From positions 1 to 49,580 of the forward strand of contig JAEZIU010000246.1 of the NCBI GenBank assembly GCA_023436485.1: 49,580 bases of DNA, read 5' to 3'. The notes beneath the pieces were generated by a model. The model was not told the origin of the DNA. It was given only the letters and a program-made list of their open reading frames with translations, and did no database searches. A program made the translations under genes and the position numbers. Shown here piece after piece: positions 7,164-15,520 of the stretch. Numbering within the stretch: position 1 is the first letter of the stretch; every line of letters starts with the position of its first letter. This stretch comes from Bacillota bacterium. Lineage in GTDB: Bacteria > Bacillota > Clostridia > Acetivibrionales > DSM-1351.

Positions 7164-9206
7164 TTATAGTTTATCCAGTGTTTTCAACTCAGATGTTATA
7201 CTGTTTTGAGACGTTGACAGATATTCCATGGATGAAAGAAGATTTTCTATCGTAGCCTGTAGTTCCTCACTGTTTGCCGCATTGGACTCAATAGCCTGAT
7301 TTACTACTTCTACTACTTCTTCAACTGTTTTCTCATTCTGTCTGAGAAGTTGCACATTGTTTGTAACTTCTTCAACCTGCTCTCTTGACTTGATAGTGAA
7401 ATCTATCAGTCCTTTCAATGCAACCTTTGCAGAGTCAATTTCAGACTTGCTGTCATTTATAACAACTATCTGCTTATCATTGCCCTCAGTAGTTGATTGT
7501 ATGTCTTTTTTAATATTGCCTAATATTTCGACAATCCTGCTGGTTGCTTCGGAGCTGTCGTTTGCCAGCTTTCTTATCTGCTCGGCAACTACCGCAAAAC
7601 CTCTTCCTGCCTCTCCTGCTCTTGCTGCCTCTATTGCGGCATTAAGTGCCAACAGGTTTGTTTGTGAAGTTACGCTGTTTATAAACTCAACAATCCCGCT
7701 TATTTCGTTTGAACTGTTAATCAGCTGTCTTATACTTTCGTGACTGTTTATAACTTCCGTTTCAACTCTTTCCATGGCATTCGTTATTTTACTCAGGCCC
7801 TCATCACTTGTATTCACATACTCATGAGTCTTGTTAGACATCTCTTTAAGGGATTGTGTAGCACTGTTGACATTATTCAAAGTATTAATCATGGTTCCCA
7901 TAACCTTTGTAATTTCGTCTACATGCTTCATTTCCTTCTCGTTATTGGCCGCCATTTCTCCTGACGCCTGAGAAATCTGTTTTATAGTACCAAATGCATG
8001 GTTCATACTTTTACTGTACTCTTGCTGTAAACCTGATACATTACCTATACTTGTCTTAATGGTTTTTATGATTTCTTCATAGCTTTTTGTAACAACATTT
8101 ATGCCATTTTGAATTTCATTGAGTTCAGGTTCTTTCACATTTACGGTTTCCAGTGTATTGGTTTTACTCTTACCCATTGATTTCAGAACATTGGCAAATT
8201 TATTCAATGATTTAAGTATAAAACTCAGATATGTTAATAGCATTAAAAGGAAAAATAATAGTACGACGAATGAAACCAGTGCGTATACTATGAGATTTGA
8301 ACTGACCTTTTTTTCGGTAGAATTCAGACTCTGTTTCGCCAGACTTACGCTGCTGTAGTATATAGTAGTGTCTAGCTTTACATGCATTACATATCTGATT
8401 TCACTTCCGAATTTAACCGGTGCAAAAATATCACCGTTTTTGCTGTCAATGTTTATTACGGCTTTTCCGTCTTTGAATACTTGAGTAACAAATTTATTCT
8501 CGACTTTTTTACCTTTTTCCCAATCTGCCTTAGTTCCCGGTTTCAGGTTCTGTGTCAGTGCAACTCCCGCACTGTCAACTATTTGAATCGAGTTTATTCC
8601 GTTGCTGTTACTATTGTCAACATACATGCTCAATGCCTTTTCTACAACACCTGATTCACATGCTGTTTCAATAATACCTTTATTATCTTTCCTTGGAATT
8701 GCGGTAAATTTGAATATTTGACCTGTTTCTTCTTTAATTTTTAAAGTAGACGGTAATACCTGAGCTTTTCCGGTAAGAAGGTCTTTATATCCCTCCCATA
8801 TGGAAAACAACGATAATCCCTTTGCAGCTTTTTCGGTTGAAGCTATAAATACGCCTTTCGGATCTGTAAGGTACAGATCGCTCATTCCAAGCTTATTACG
8901 AATTGCATCAAGTTCGCTGTCAGTGAGTGTTTTTTGAGAATCCATTTCTTGCAGTGCATACGCCGCATTGAGCATTGATTCATCAACCTGGTTTTCTATT
9001 GATTCTATACTCAAGCTTATTTGACTGGTTATGTTTTCTAATTGACCCTTTACCTTTTGATTTGCATCTTTATTTAAAGTATTTGTGAGACTATTGAAGT
9101 TATTGTCTAATATGCCGTTGGATATGCCGAGAAACACAATAGCCCCGATCAAATAAGTTATAATTAGTGCTAAAAATATAATGTATATTTTTGATTTTAT
9201 TTTCAT
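7164..9206 (-). CDS. Methyl-accepting chemotaxis protein
   Basis: This 680-residue receptor has a first transmembrane helix at about 8-30. An extracytoplasmic sensor follows, of roughly 275 residues with a Cache-like pattern (TDPKGVFIAS and an IQIVDSAGVAL strand), and then a second transmembrane region at about 305-335. No clear HAMP domain follows; a short helical linker leads into the long signalling coiled coil. The hairpin tip EFINSVTSQTNLLALNAAIE with the adjacent ARAGEAGRGFAVVA identifies the family. The ligand cannot be predicted. The ATG at 9206 lies 12 bases after GGGAGG, a rather long spacing. It is not near che or flagellar genes. Confidence 0.93.
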   Translation of the reverse strand: MKIKSKIYIIFLALIITYLIGAIVFLGISNGILDNNFNSLTNTLNKDANQKVKGQLENITSQISLSIESIENQVDESMLNAAYALQEMDSQKTLTDSELDAIRNKLGMSDLYLTDPKGVFIASTEKAAKGLSLFSIWEGYKDLLTGKAQVLPSTLKIKEETGQIFKFTAIPRKDNKGIIETACESGVVEKALSMYVDNSNSNGINSIQIVDSAGVALTQNLKPGTKADWEKGKKVENKFVTQVFKDGKAVINIDSKNGDIFAPVKFGSEIRYVMHVKLDTTIYYSSVSLAKQSLNSTEKKVSSNLIVYALVSFVVLLFFLLMLLTYLSFILKSLNKFANVLKSMGKSKTNTLETVNVKEPELNEIQNGINVVTKSYEEIIKTIKTSIGNVSGLQQEYSKSMNHAFGTIKQISQASGEMAANNEKEMKHVDEITKVMGTMINTLNNVNSATQSLKEMSNKTHEYVNTSDEGLSKITNAMERVETEVINSHESIRQLINSSNEISGIVEFINSVTSQTNLLALNAAIEAARAGEAGRGFAVVAEQIRKLANDSSEATSRIVEILGNIKKDIQSTTEGNDKQIVVINDSKSEIDSAKVALKGLIDFTIKSREQVEEVTNNVQLLRQNEKTVEEVVEVVNQAIESNAANSEELQATIENLLSSMEYLSTSQNSITSELKTLDKL

Positions 9207-9681
9207 TTTTAGTACACGCCTCCCTAATAATGTTTAAAAATACTGTACTTAAAACTCTAACATAAATAGATTATTTCAAACCTCCTATCCTCGGTGTTCT
9301 TTTTGTAACTTTATAAAACTTTAATACATCATATTGCAATTAATATAAAGTTGTACCGTTGTTGTGCTTTTAACAGCTATGAACATAAGGCATTTAAATA
9401 ATCTTATCTGATGATACATACTCTTCTTTGTCTTTCTGAGCTTGTACTAGTTCTTTTATGCTTATAAGGTATGTCTAAATTTAAAGACATTTGGCTTTTG
9501 TACTATAATAAAACAAAAAACGTATTTATTTAATATTTCTGATTACATTTTTTTGAAAAACTTATAATAAATAATATATTTGCCAAACTAATGAATTATT
9601 TGCCATTTAATGTTTATATTGTAAATGATTTTGCAATTAAAATCAAGTTATTCAGCTATATATTCTAAATTTAACGTTAAC
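9207..9681. other. AT-rich intergenic region without a recognised gene
   Basis: No coding frame or known riboswitch was recognised on either strand. The only structure noted is a short dyad ATGTCT-AAATTTAA-AGACAT at 9471-9490, near a TATAAT-like element at about 9502-9508. The region must hold the receptor promoter on the minus strand. Confidence 0.5.
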
Positions 9682-9713
9682 CAAAAAAAAAGAAAGAGCT
9701 GTTGGCTCTCTCT
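9682..9713 (-). terminator. Terminator overlapping the stop of the small winged-helix gene
   Basis: Read on the minus strand, AGAGAGAGC-CAACA-GCTCTTTCT is followed by an uninterrupted T-run. The stem overlaps the TAG stop codon at 9712-9714. Confidence 0.75.
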
Positions 9714-10077
9714 ATGAGTTTTTTAAATATTCTATTCCAAGGTCACTAATCATAATTAAGTGATTATCAATACCTTCTATAAGTTTTTGAAATTTCATGA
9801 CTGCCAAAATTTTAAGTACTTGGTTTGTATCCTTTTCTCCCATAGTGTCATAAATTTCATTTAAGGTAGCTTTATTTTTTTCAGAAAGAAACCTCAGCAT
9901 CTTTATCCTTTTGTTTTCTATGTTTATGGATTCTTGCCATTTTTCTATTAATTGTTCTTTGTTTTTCTGCCAGTATTCGTTACCCAGCATCTGCCTTGTT
10001 TTATTTTCTAATTCCTCAAATTTGCAAGGTTTAAGCTTCCAAGGTTTCTCCTCGTATGATTCTGTTAATTTTTCCAT
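9712..10077 (-). CDS. Small protein with a winged-helix-like C-terminus, function unknown
   Basis: This 121-residue protein was not assigned to a named family. The first 60 residues are charged and helical. The remainder (KRIKMLRFLSEKNKATLNEI, then a segment ending IEYLKNS) has the alternating pattern of a winged helix-turn-helix. It may therefore be a small DNA-binding protein. The ATG at 10077 follows AAAGGGGATG, whereas an in-frame ATG at 10098 has no ribosome site. It is divergent from the tetR-like gene, with 162 bases between them, so it might share control with the efflux operon. That link is inference. Confidence 0.6.
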   Translation of the reverse strand: MEKLTESYEEKPWKLKPCKFEELENKTRQMLGNEYWQKNKEQLIEKWQESINIENKRIKMLRFLSEKNKATLNEIYDTMGEKDTNQVLKILAVMKFQKLIEGIDNHLIMISDLGIEYLKNS

Positions 10078-10203
10078 GATGTTCTCATCCCCTTTCATAA
10101 AACTTATTCTATGTATTAAAATAATTTTCCTGCAATAGAATAGTTATACCTTGTAATAATAGGGTAAATAATTTAGTATCTTTATTTTTTATAAATATAG
10201 TGT

Positions 10204-10209
10204 TATAAT
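10204..10209 (+). promoter_or_regulatory. -10 element of the TetR/efflux operon
   Basis: A consensus TATAAT sits directly before the operator at 10211-10223 and about 30 bases before the TetR start. The matching -35 region (TTTATT, 17 bases upstream) is weak. Confidence 0.6.
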
Positions 10210-10210
10210 G

Positions 10211-10223
10211 TGAACATCGTTCA
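10211..10223. promoter_or_regulatory. Operator O1 of the TetR-type repressor
   Basis: TGAACATCGTTCA is a TGAAC-N3-GTTCA dyad lying where transcription should start, just after TATAAT. The same dyad recurs in front of the exporter gene at 10789-10801. This points to autoregulation by the TetR-type protein encoded next to it. Confidence 0.75.
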
Positions 10224-10239
10224 TATAAAAGGTGATTAT

Positions 10240-10770
10240 GTGCCAAAGATAATTGAAAATATCAAAGAAAATTTAATATCAGAAGGTAGGAATACTCTTA
10301 TTGGGAAGAGCTATAAAGAACTGAACATACGAGATATTGCCAAAAATTGCGGTATTGGTATAGGTACTTTTTATAATTACTTTGAGAACAAAGAAGTGTT
10401 TGTCCATGAGATATTCATGGATGATTGGAGAAAGATTATAGGTTTGTCGGAAGATCTAAAATCATCGAAAGACCCTTTAAAGGATAAAATCAGAAATATA
10501 TATCTTTTTCTGGATGGTTTTGTAGATAAGTACCTTTCAATTTTCTACGAAATATCACAGCTTAAAGGTTATAGCCCTGAGAGGGACGACGATATGAGTG
10601 ATCTTTATACAATGGTTGAAGAAATTTTAAATATAGAAAAGTCAAACGGAACAATAAACTCTTTGCTTACGCCTCACTGTTTGTCTCACTTTATTGTCTC
10701 AAACTTGATGTACCTAAGCAAAACCAAGTATATATCATTTGATGAATTGTATAGTCATATGAATATTTAA
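10240..10770 (+). CDS. TetR-family transcriptional repressor
   Basis: This 176-residue regulator has an N-terminal TetR helix-turn-helix (SYKELNIRDIAKNCGIGIGT followed by FYNYFENKEVFVHEIF). Its divergent C-terminal ligand domain spans about residues 60-176. The start is taken as GTG at 10240, five bases after AGGTG; an in-frame GTG at 10210 falls in the -10/operator region and is unlikely. The exporter gene follows in the same direction and carries the same operator, so the regulator most likely represses both itself and the pump until a drug or metabolite binds. Confidence 0.9.
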   Translation: MPKIIENIKENLISEGRNTLIGKSYKELNIRDIAKNCGIGIGTFYNYFENKEVFVHEIFMDDWRKIIGLSEDLKSSKDPLKDKIRNIYLFLDGFVDKYLSIFYEISQLKGYSPERDDDMSDLYTMVEEILNIEKSNGTINSLLTPHCLSHFIVSNLMYLSKTKYISFDELYSHMNI

Positions 10771-10788
10771 AATTTTTTTAATATTAAG

Positions 10789-10801
10789 TGAACAATGTTC
10801 A
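10789..10801. promoter_or_regulatory. Operator O2 before the exporter gene
   Basis: TGAACAATGTTCA has the same TGAAC-N3-GTTCA arms as O1. It lies in the gap between the two genes, immediately upstream of the AGAAAGGAG ribosome site of the exporter. Confidence 0.75.
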
Positions 10802-10814
10802 GAAAGGAGACAAA

Positions 10815-12587
10815 ATGAACACAAAGAACGAAAATAAGAAAAGAATTGTTGTATTGGCAATTTTTCTGTTAGGTATTTTTATGGGGGCTATAGACAGCGG
10901 TATTGTATCCCCGGCAAGAACTGTAATTAAAAACAGCTTTGGTATCAGTGAGTCTTTAAGTGTCTGGATGGTTACCATTTACACTTTGGCATATGCCGTA
11001 GCTATGCCGATAGTTAGCAAACTCTCAGACAGGTACGGACGTAAGAAGGTCTATCTGACCAGCATAATTATTTTTGCGGTTGGTTCCTTTCTCTGTGGTA
11101 TATCCAATTTTTACGGGAATTTCACATTTTTCCTCATAGCAAGAGTTATTCAGGCTATCGGCGGTGGAGGAATCATGCCTATAGCAAATGCGTTTATAGG
11201 AAACAGCTTCCCCCCCGAAAAAAGAGGAACTGCACTGGGTTTTGTAGGAGGAGTTTATGGTATTGCCACAATCCTGGGCCCTACCATGGGTTCATCCATC
11301 CTGGATATTGCAGGAGTCAATCATTGGGGATGGATATTCTTTATAAACCTTCCTATAAGTTTGTTAATTCTGGCATTAAGCTATACTCTGAAAGAGAACC
11401 TTGGTGACAATAACAAGAAAATGGATTTAAAGGGCAGTCTGGTACTGAGTATTATGATTTTAAGCCTTATGTATGCCCTTACAAATTTGAATTACTTTAA
11501 TTTTACCGAAAGTATAAAAGATTTGCATGTTTATCCTTTACTGATTTTATTTGTTATATGCTTGCCTTTGTTTATTCTTATAGAATCAAAAGCGGATGAC
11601 CCTATTTTAAATCTAAGATATTTTAAAGAGCGTCAGATACTTTTAACTCTTATTCTGGGCTTTATTACAGGTGTTGGTCTTATGGCAGTTGTTTTCATCC
11701 CTCAATTCGCTGAAAATATTCTAAAGATTAAGACCGGTAACGGAGGGTATCTGGTAACATTGATGTCAGTTTTTGCAGGAATAAGTGCACCTCTTGGAGG
11801 GAAATTCATTGATAAATACTCTGCAAAACTGGTAACAGTTCTGGGTATGATTTGCACAGATTTTGGTACTTTCTTCCTGGCGTTTTATACAACAGCTCAC
11901 CCAAGCTTTGTTTCAATAATGACAGGACTTGTTTTTGTAGGCTTCGGTATGGGCTTTACCATGGGTACTCCCCTGAATTACCTGATGCTATCATTTGTAA
12001 GTGAAAGCGAATCTGCTTCCGCATTATCTACATTGTCTTTGGTAAGGTCAATCGGAATAGCTGTTTCGCCTAATATAATGATTAACTTTATAGCTGAAGC
12101 CGGTAAAGGCGTTCAGGGTAAAATAATGGCAGTAATGCCGGAACCTCCCACACCTACGTTCCCCGGTTCCCAGTACGTGTCAGGATACTTTGATATGTCC
12201 AAAATGACAAGCGGAGGCGGTATTTCAAGCAATGCCATAGAAAAGCTAAAATCGGCTGATGTTACCAATGTTGTGGACGTTCTGAAAGACTTCTCCTCAA
12301 ATATGCTTGATAAAGTAATACCAACAATCAAGGATAAAATACTTGGAGCAATGTCAGCCGCACCAAAGGGAGCTGCTTCACATATAAATCTTGATAAAAT
12401 TTTCAGTGATTGGAAACTGGATTATCTTAATAAGATTGAAGGTGCAAGAGCCACAATTGAAAATACTTTTCAGACTGCAATAAGCGCAGGCTACAGAAAT
12501 ATGTTTATTACGGCAGGTGTTATTGCCGTTATTGGTCTGGTCGCAGCTTTGTTACTCAAAAATAAAAAGAAAACGATTTCTGAATAA
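10815..12587 (+). CDS. DHA2-type (EmrB/QacA) 14-TM drug:proton antiporter
   Basis: This 590-residue major facilitator protein begins with DSGIVSPARTVIKNSF in TM1 and has a motif A-like loop SDRYGRKKVY between TM2 and TM3. It also has ARVIQAIGGGGIMPIANAF in TM4 and a motif C-like GVYGIATILGPTMGSS in TM5. An unusual feature is a hydrophilic insert of about 140 residues between the last two membrane helices (about 425-560). The ATG at 10815 is preceded by AAAGGAG; an in-frame GTG at 10788 overlaps the operator. It forms a two-gene unit with the TetR-type regulator and probably exports toxic organic compounds. Confidence 0.9.
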   Translation: MNTKNENKKRIVVLAIFLLGIFMGAIDSGIVSPARTVIKNSFGISESLSVWMVTIYTLAYAVAMPIVSKLSDRYGRKKVYLTSIIIFAVGSFLCGISNFYGNFTFFLIARVIQAIGGGGIMPIANAFIGNSFPPEKRGTALGFVGGVYGIATILGPTMGSSILDIAGVNHWGWIFFINLPISLLILALSYTLKENLGDNNKKMDLKGSLVLSIMILSLMYALTNLNYFNFTESIKDLHVYPLLILFVICLPLFILIESKADDPILNLRYFKERQILLTLILGFITGVGLMAVVFIPQFAENILKIKTGNGGYLVTLMSVFAGISAPLGGKFIDKYSAKLVTVLGMICTDFGTFFLAFYTTAHPSFVSIMTGLVFVGFGMGFTMGTPLNYLMLSFVSESESASALSTLSLVRSIGIAVSPNIMINFIAEAGKGVQGKIMAVMPEPPTPTFPGSQYVSGYFDMSKMTSGGGISSNAIEKLKSADVTNVVDVLKDFSSNMLDKVIPTIKDKILGAMSAAPKGAASHINLDKIFSDWKLDYLNKIEGARATIENTFQTAISAGYRNMFITAGVIAVIGLVAALLLKNKKKTISE

Positions 12588-12597
12588 AGTTTACTGA

Positions 12598-12641
12598 GGG
12601 GTTGTTGCAAAACAGAAAGTTTTTTGTTTTGCAACAACCCC
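12598..12641. terminator. Long hairpin between convergent genes
   Basis: Perfect 16-bp arms GGGGTTGTTGCAAAAC and GTTTTGCAACAACCCC flank a 12-base loop containing a T-run. It lies between the ends of the plus-strand exporter gene and the minus-strand repeat-protein gene. It probably ends transcription from both sides, although no long T-tract follows the stem itself. Confidence 0.65.
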
Positions 12642-12661
12642 TGTTTTCAAAGGCCTATCTT

Positions 12662-15499
12662 TTAAGTTGTTTTAACAGTTACTATAATCTTATAGTAACT
12701 TACCGTTGATTTGTCCTCCGATGTTACTTTCACTATAAAAAAGTCATTGTTTAATATAGGCTCATTTGCATACGCTTCATCTGTTTCAAAGTTTTCGGCG
12801 GAGGCTCCTTCAGAGTACTTGACTGCCTTTATTTCTGCTCCTACGTAAGTCCCCCTGAACAATGTAATATATGCTCCGGCATTTGTTTCATCTGCCGCTG
12901 CTATGCCAGTCAGTACTGTTGTCCCCGCTGTAACCCCATTTATAGTCGATGCCGGTGTACCAACATTATAATAACCTATGGGATTCCCTTTTATTGTTGA
13001 CATATAGTCTAATTTAGCCTCACTGCCTGCTATCAGTCCGGGTGTTGTTACCTCTGTTCTGTATGGGCTCGACATATTTCCTTCTTCATTAACGGCCACT
13101 GCCCATACATTATATGTAGTGGAATACCATGGAAGATTATCTATTATTATTCGCTCCTCTACATTGGCTACTATCGGTACACTGCCTGATGCTAACCCGG
13201 TACCGCCACTTCCGGTTTTACCCGATAATACCTGCTCCTTTGTAGGTTGCTGCATATAATAATTAATATCATTTGTAACTACATAATAGACTCTTCCTGG
13301 CTGATTGACTTTTACAACCAACTCAACTTTCTTTGTGCCCGCTGCCTGTATTGGCCCAGCGTCAGGATAGTACCCCATGCTTGGCACTGTTCCCTCAACA
13401 GTTACGGTGACTTTGTAGTAACTTAAAGTAACATTATCCTCTGCAGTTACTTTAATTAAAAAGAAGTCATTATTTTTTATAGTCTGGTTTGTATATGCTA
13501 AATCCTTTTCAAAGTTTGCCGTTGAGGCTCCATTTGCATACTTAACTACTCTTAACTTGGATTTTGGGTCGTTGGGCTTAAATGAGGTTATATATAATCC
13601 TGCATTAGAAGTATCAGCAGCCTTGGTTGCACTTATCGTTGCCCTTCCCGGAACTACAAGATTTTGATCTGCATTGGGAATTCCCAGATCACTGATTGTC
13701 ACACCTTTTATTGTGGAGGTTGTATTTAATATCGTACTGGTGATGGGTGATAGCTTTATGTTTTCGTTTGATAACGGTGATGCAGCCGGGGCATCCAGAA
13801 TAAGTGTATTGTTTCCTTTTGCCGTAACTTTATAAGTATATTTACCTGCTCCTGCTCTAGCTATTGATGGTCCGAAATCAAATCCCGTCGCTGCATTTTC
13901 TGCAAGCACAGTTACAGGCATTACCCATGCTTTTCCGTCCCTGTAGGCCTGTACGGAATAGCTAACGGCATGTGGTACTTGGGTCCACTTTGCCACGTCT
14001 CCGTCCCAATTAAGTCCTTCACTTACTGTGGAAAGTTGAATTACCGTCTGTTCAGATGAGTGAGTTGACCATGGTCCGTCAGTATACGAAATACCGTCTC
14101 CTTTTGCCATTACCGTTACGTTATAGTTTCCTTCCCCTGCTGCTCTCATAGCTGCTAAAAAGTTGTAAGAGGTTGTTCCGGATGGCAAATTTATAGGTGA
14201 GCCTACTTCCCCACAATCACTATATAGTTGTACCGCATAACCTGATTCATTTGTAAGATCATCCCATCTGGCTGTTCCAGTCTCATCTAATATTACATTT
14301 GTCACCTGTGGCAGTCTGTAAGATAATAGTGGCGATTTTACCACGATTTTATAATAACTTACTGTAGAACCATCCTCTGATGTCACCTTAATTATGAAAA
14401 AGTCATTGTTGGTTACGGGCTCATTTGCATATGGAGGGTCGGTTTCAAAATTTATCGTAGACGCTCCGTTTGCATACTTGACTACCTTAACATCAGCTTC
14501 TGCATAAGTTCCTCTAAGAGATGTTATATAAGGCCAGATATTGGTTTCATCAGTAGCCTGAGCCATTGTTAGTTCTGTTGTTCCGGCTGTTACGCCTGCG
14601 ATTGTGGAAGATGGTGTTCCGGTATTATAATAACCAATTGTGTTTCCCTTTATTGTAGACTTGTAGTCCAATTTTGCTACGCTGCCGGCAGTTTCTCCGG
14701 GTGTTCTGATATCCGTCCTGTATGGTACAGTCGTATTACCAATTGAATCCACAGCCACTAACCAGATATCGTATGTAGTAGAATATTCCGGGAGATTGTC
14801 TATAATAATACTCTTTTCTTTGTTGGCTGTTATAGCTATACTGCCCGAGGCATAAGCCGGGTCACCATATCCGTCTTTTCCTGCCATTATCTGCTCGACA
14901 GTGGGCTTCGGAGCGTATTTACTTACTATATAGTATACCATCCCCGAATCATCAGCCTTCACAATTACCTCAGCTTTCTTTGTTCCTGCGGGTTGTATCT
15001 GGCCTCCCATTGGATAGTATCCCAGTTGGGGTGCTTGTCCGTCAACTGTCACTATTATTTTGTAGTATCTTATTTGTGTATTGTATGATGATGTTACCTT
15101 TACTATAAAAAAGTCATTATTTGCTATAGGCTCATTTGCATATGCTGCATCTGTTTCAAAATAGTGTGTCCATGTTCCAGCTTTATACTTGACTGCCTTT
15201 ACCTTTGCTCCGGGAGCATTCTGAGCAAATAGTGTAACGAACGCTCCTGCATTTGATGTGTCAGCTGCCTGAATCCCATTTAGCAGCACTTTTCCTGGCG
15301 TAACAGAACCTTCCAGTGACCCTGATGGGATTCCCAAGTCTGTTATTGTAACCCCTTTTATTGTTGACGCCAGACTCAATGTAGCGTCATTTCCGGGATC
15401 ACCATCAGCATATATATTTACCTGCAAGCACAGGCTTAGAACCGCAATGGTTAGAATAATTAAACAAATACATTTAGCCAAATTAATTTTCTTTCTCAA
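12662..15499 (-). CDS. Large secreted protein built of symmetric A-B-A repeats around two Fn3-like domains
   Basis: This 945-residue protein has a signal peptide (about residues 1-32, ending near VNIYADG). I see four copies of a domain A of about 110 residues: STIKG start, KAVKY core, FETD..YANEPI.NNDFFI.KVTS and a YYKI.V end. Two copies of a domain B of about 115 residues are marked by GTKKAE.IVK, a YY.V strand and IIIDNLP.YSTTY. Two fibronectin III-like segments lie in the middle. The order is A-B-A-Fn-Fn-A-B-A. No catalytic motif, dockerin or anchor was seen. The start is TTG at 15499, seven bases after GGGAGG. It lies directly after the dockerin gene and is probably co-transcribed. A binding or structural surface role is inference. 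Confidence 0.7.
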   Translation of the reverse strand: MRKKINLAKCICLIILTIAVLSLCLQVNIYADGDPGNDATLSLASTIKGVTITDLGIPSGSLEGSVTPGKVLLNGIQAADTSNAGAFVTLFAQNAPGAKVKAVKYKAGTWTHYFETDAAYANEPIANNDFFIVKVTSSYNTQIRYYKIIVTVDGQAPQLGYYPMGGQIQPAGTKKAEVIVKADDSGMVYYIVSKYAPKPTVEQIMAGKDGYGDPAYASGSIAITANKEKSIIIDNLPEYSTTYDIWLVAVDSIGNTTVPYRTDIRTPGETAGSVAKLDYKSTIKGNTIGYYNTGTPSSTIAGVTAGTTELTMAQATDETNIWPYITSLRGTYAEADVKVVKYANGASTINFETDPPYANEPVTNNDFFIIKVTSEDGSTVSYYKIVVKSPLLSYRLPQVTNVILDETGTARWDDLTNESGYAVQLYSDCGEVGSPINLPSGTTSYNFLAAMRAAGEGNYNVTVMAKGDGISYTDGPWSTHSSEQTVIQLSTVSEGLNWDGDVAKWTQVPHAVSYSVQAYRDGKAWVMPVTVLAENAATGFDFGPSIARAGAGKYTYKVTAKGNNTLILDAPAASPLSNENIKLSPITSTILNTTSTIKGVTISDLGIPNADQNLVVPGRATISATKAADTSNAGLYITSFKPNDPKSKLRVVKYANGASTANFEKDLAYTNQTIKNNDFFLIKVTAEDNVTLSYYKVTVTVEGTVPSMGYYPDAGPIQAAGTKKVELVVKVNQPGRVYYVVTNDINYYMQQPTKEQVLSGKTGSGGTGLASGSVPIVANVEERIIIDNLPWYSTTYNVWAVAVNEEGNMSSPYRTEVTTPGLIAGSEAKLDYMSTIKGNPIGYYNVGTPASTINGVTAGTTVLTGIAAADETNAGAYITLFRGTYVGAEIKAVKYSEGASAENFETDEAYANEPILNNDFFIVKVTSEDKSTVSYYKIIVTVKTT

Positions 15500-15520
15500 T
15501 TCTATACCTCCCATACCAAC

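Noticed and set aside
9471..9490. ATGTCT-N8-AGACAT dyad as an operator
   Set aside because: The arms are only six bases in very AT-rich DNA and it is over 250 bases from the nearest start codon; recorded only as part of the intergenic region.
7164..9711. c-di-GMP riboswitch before the chemotaxis receptor
   Set aside because: The conserved GCACAGGGCAAACC-type core and the GGGACGCAAAGCC-type segment were not found in 9207-9711 on the minus strand.
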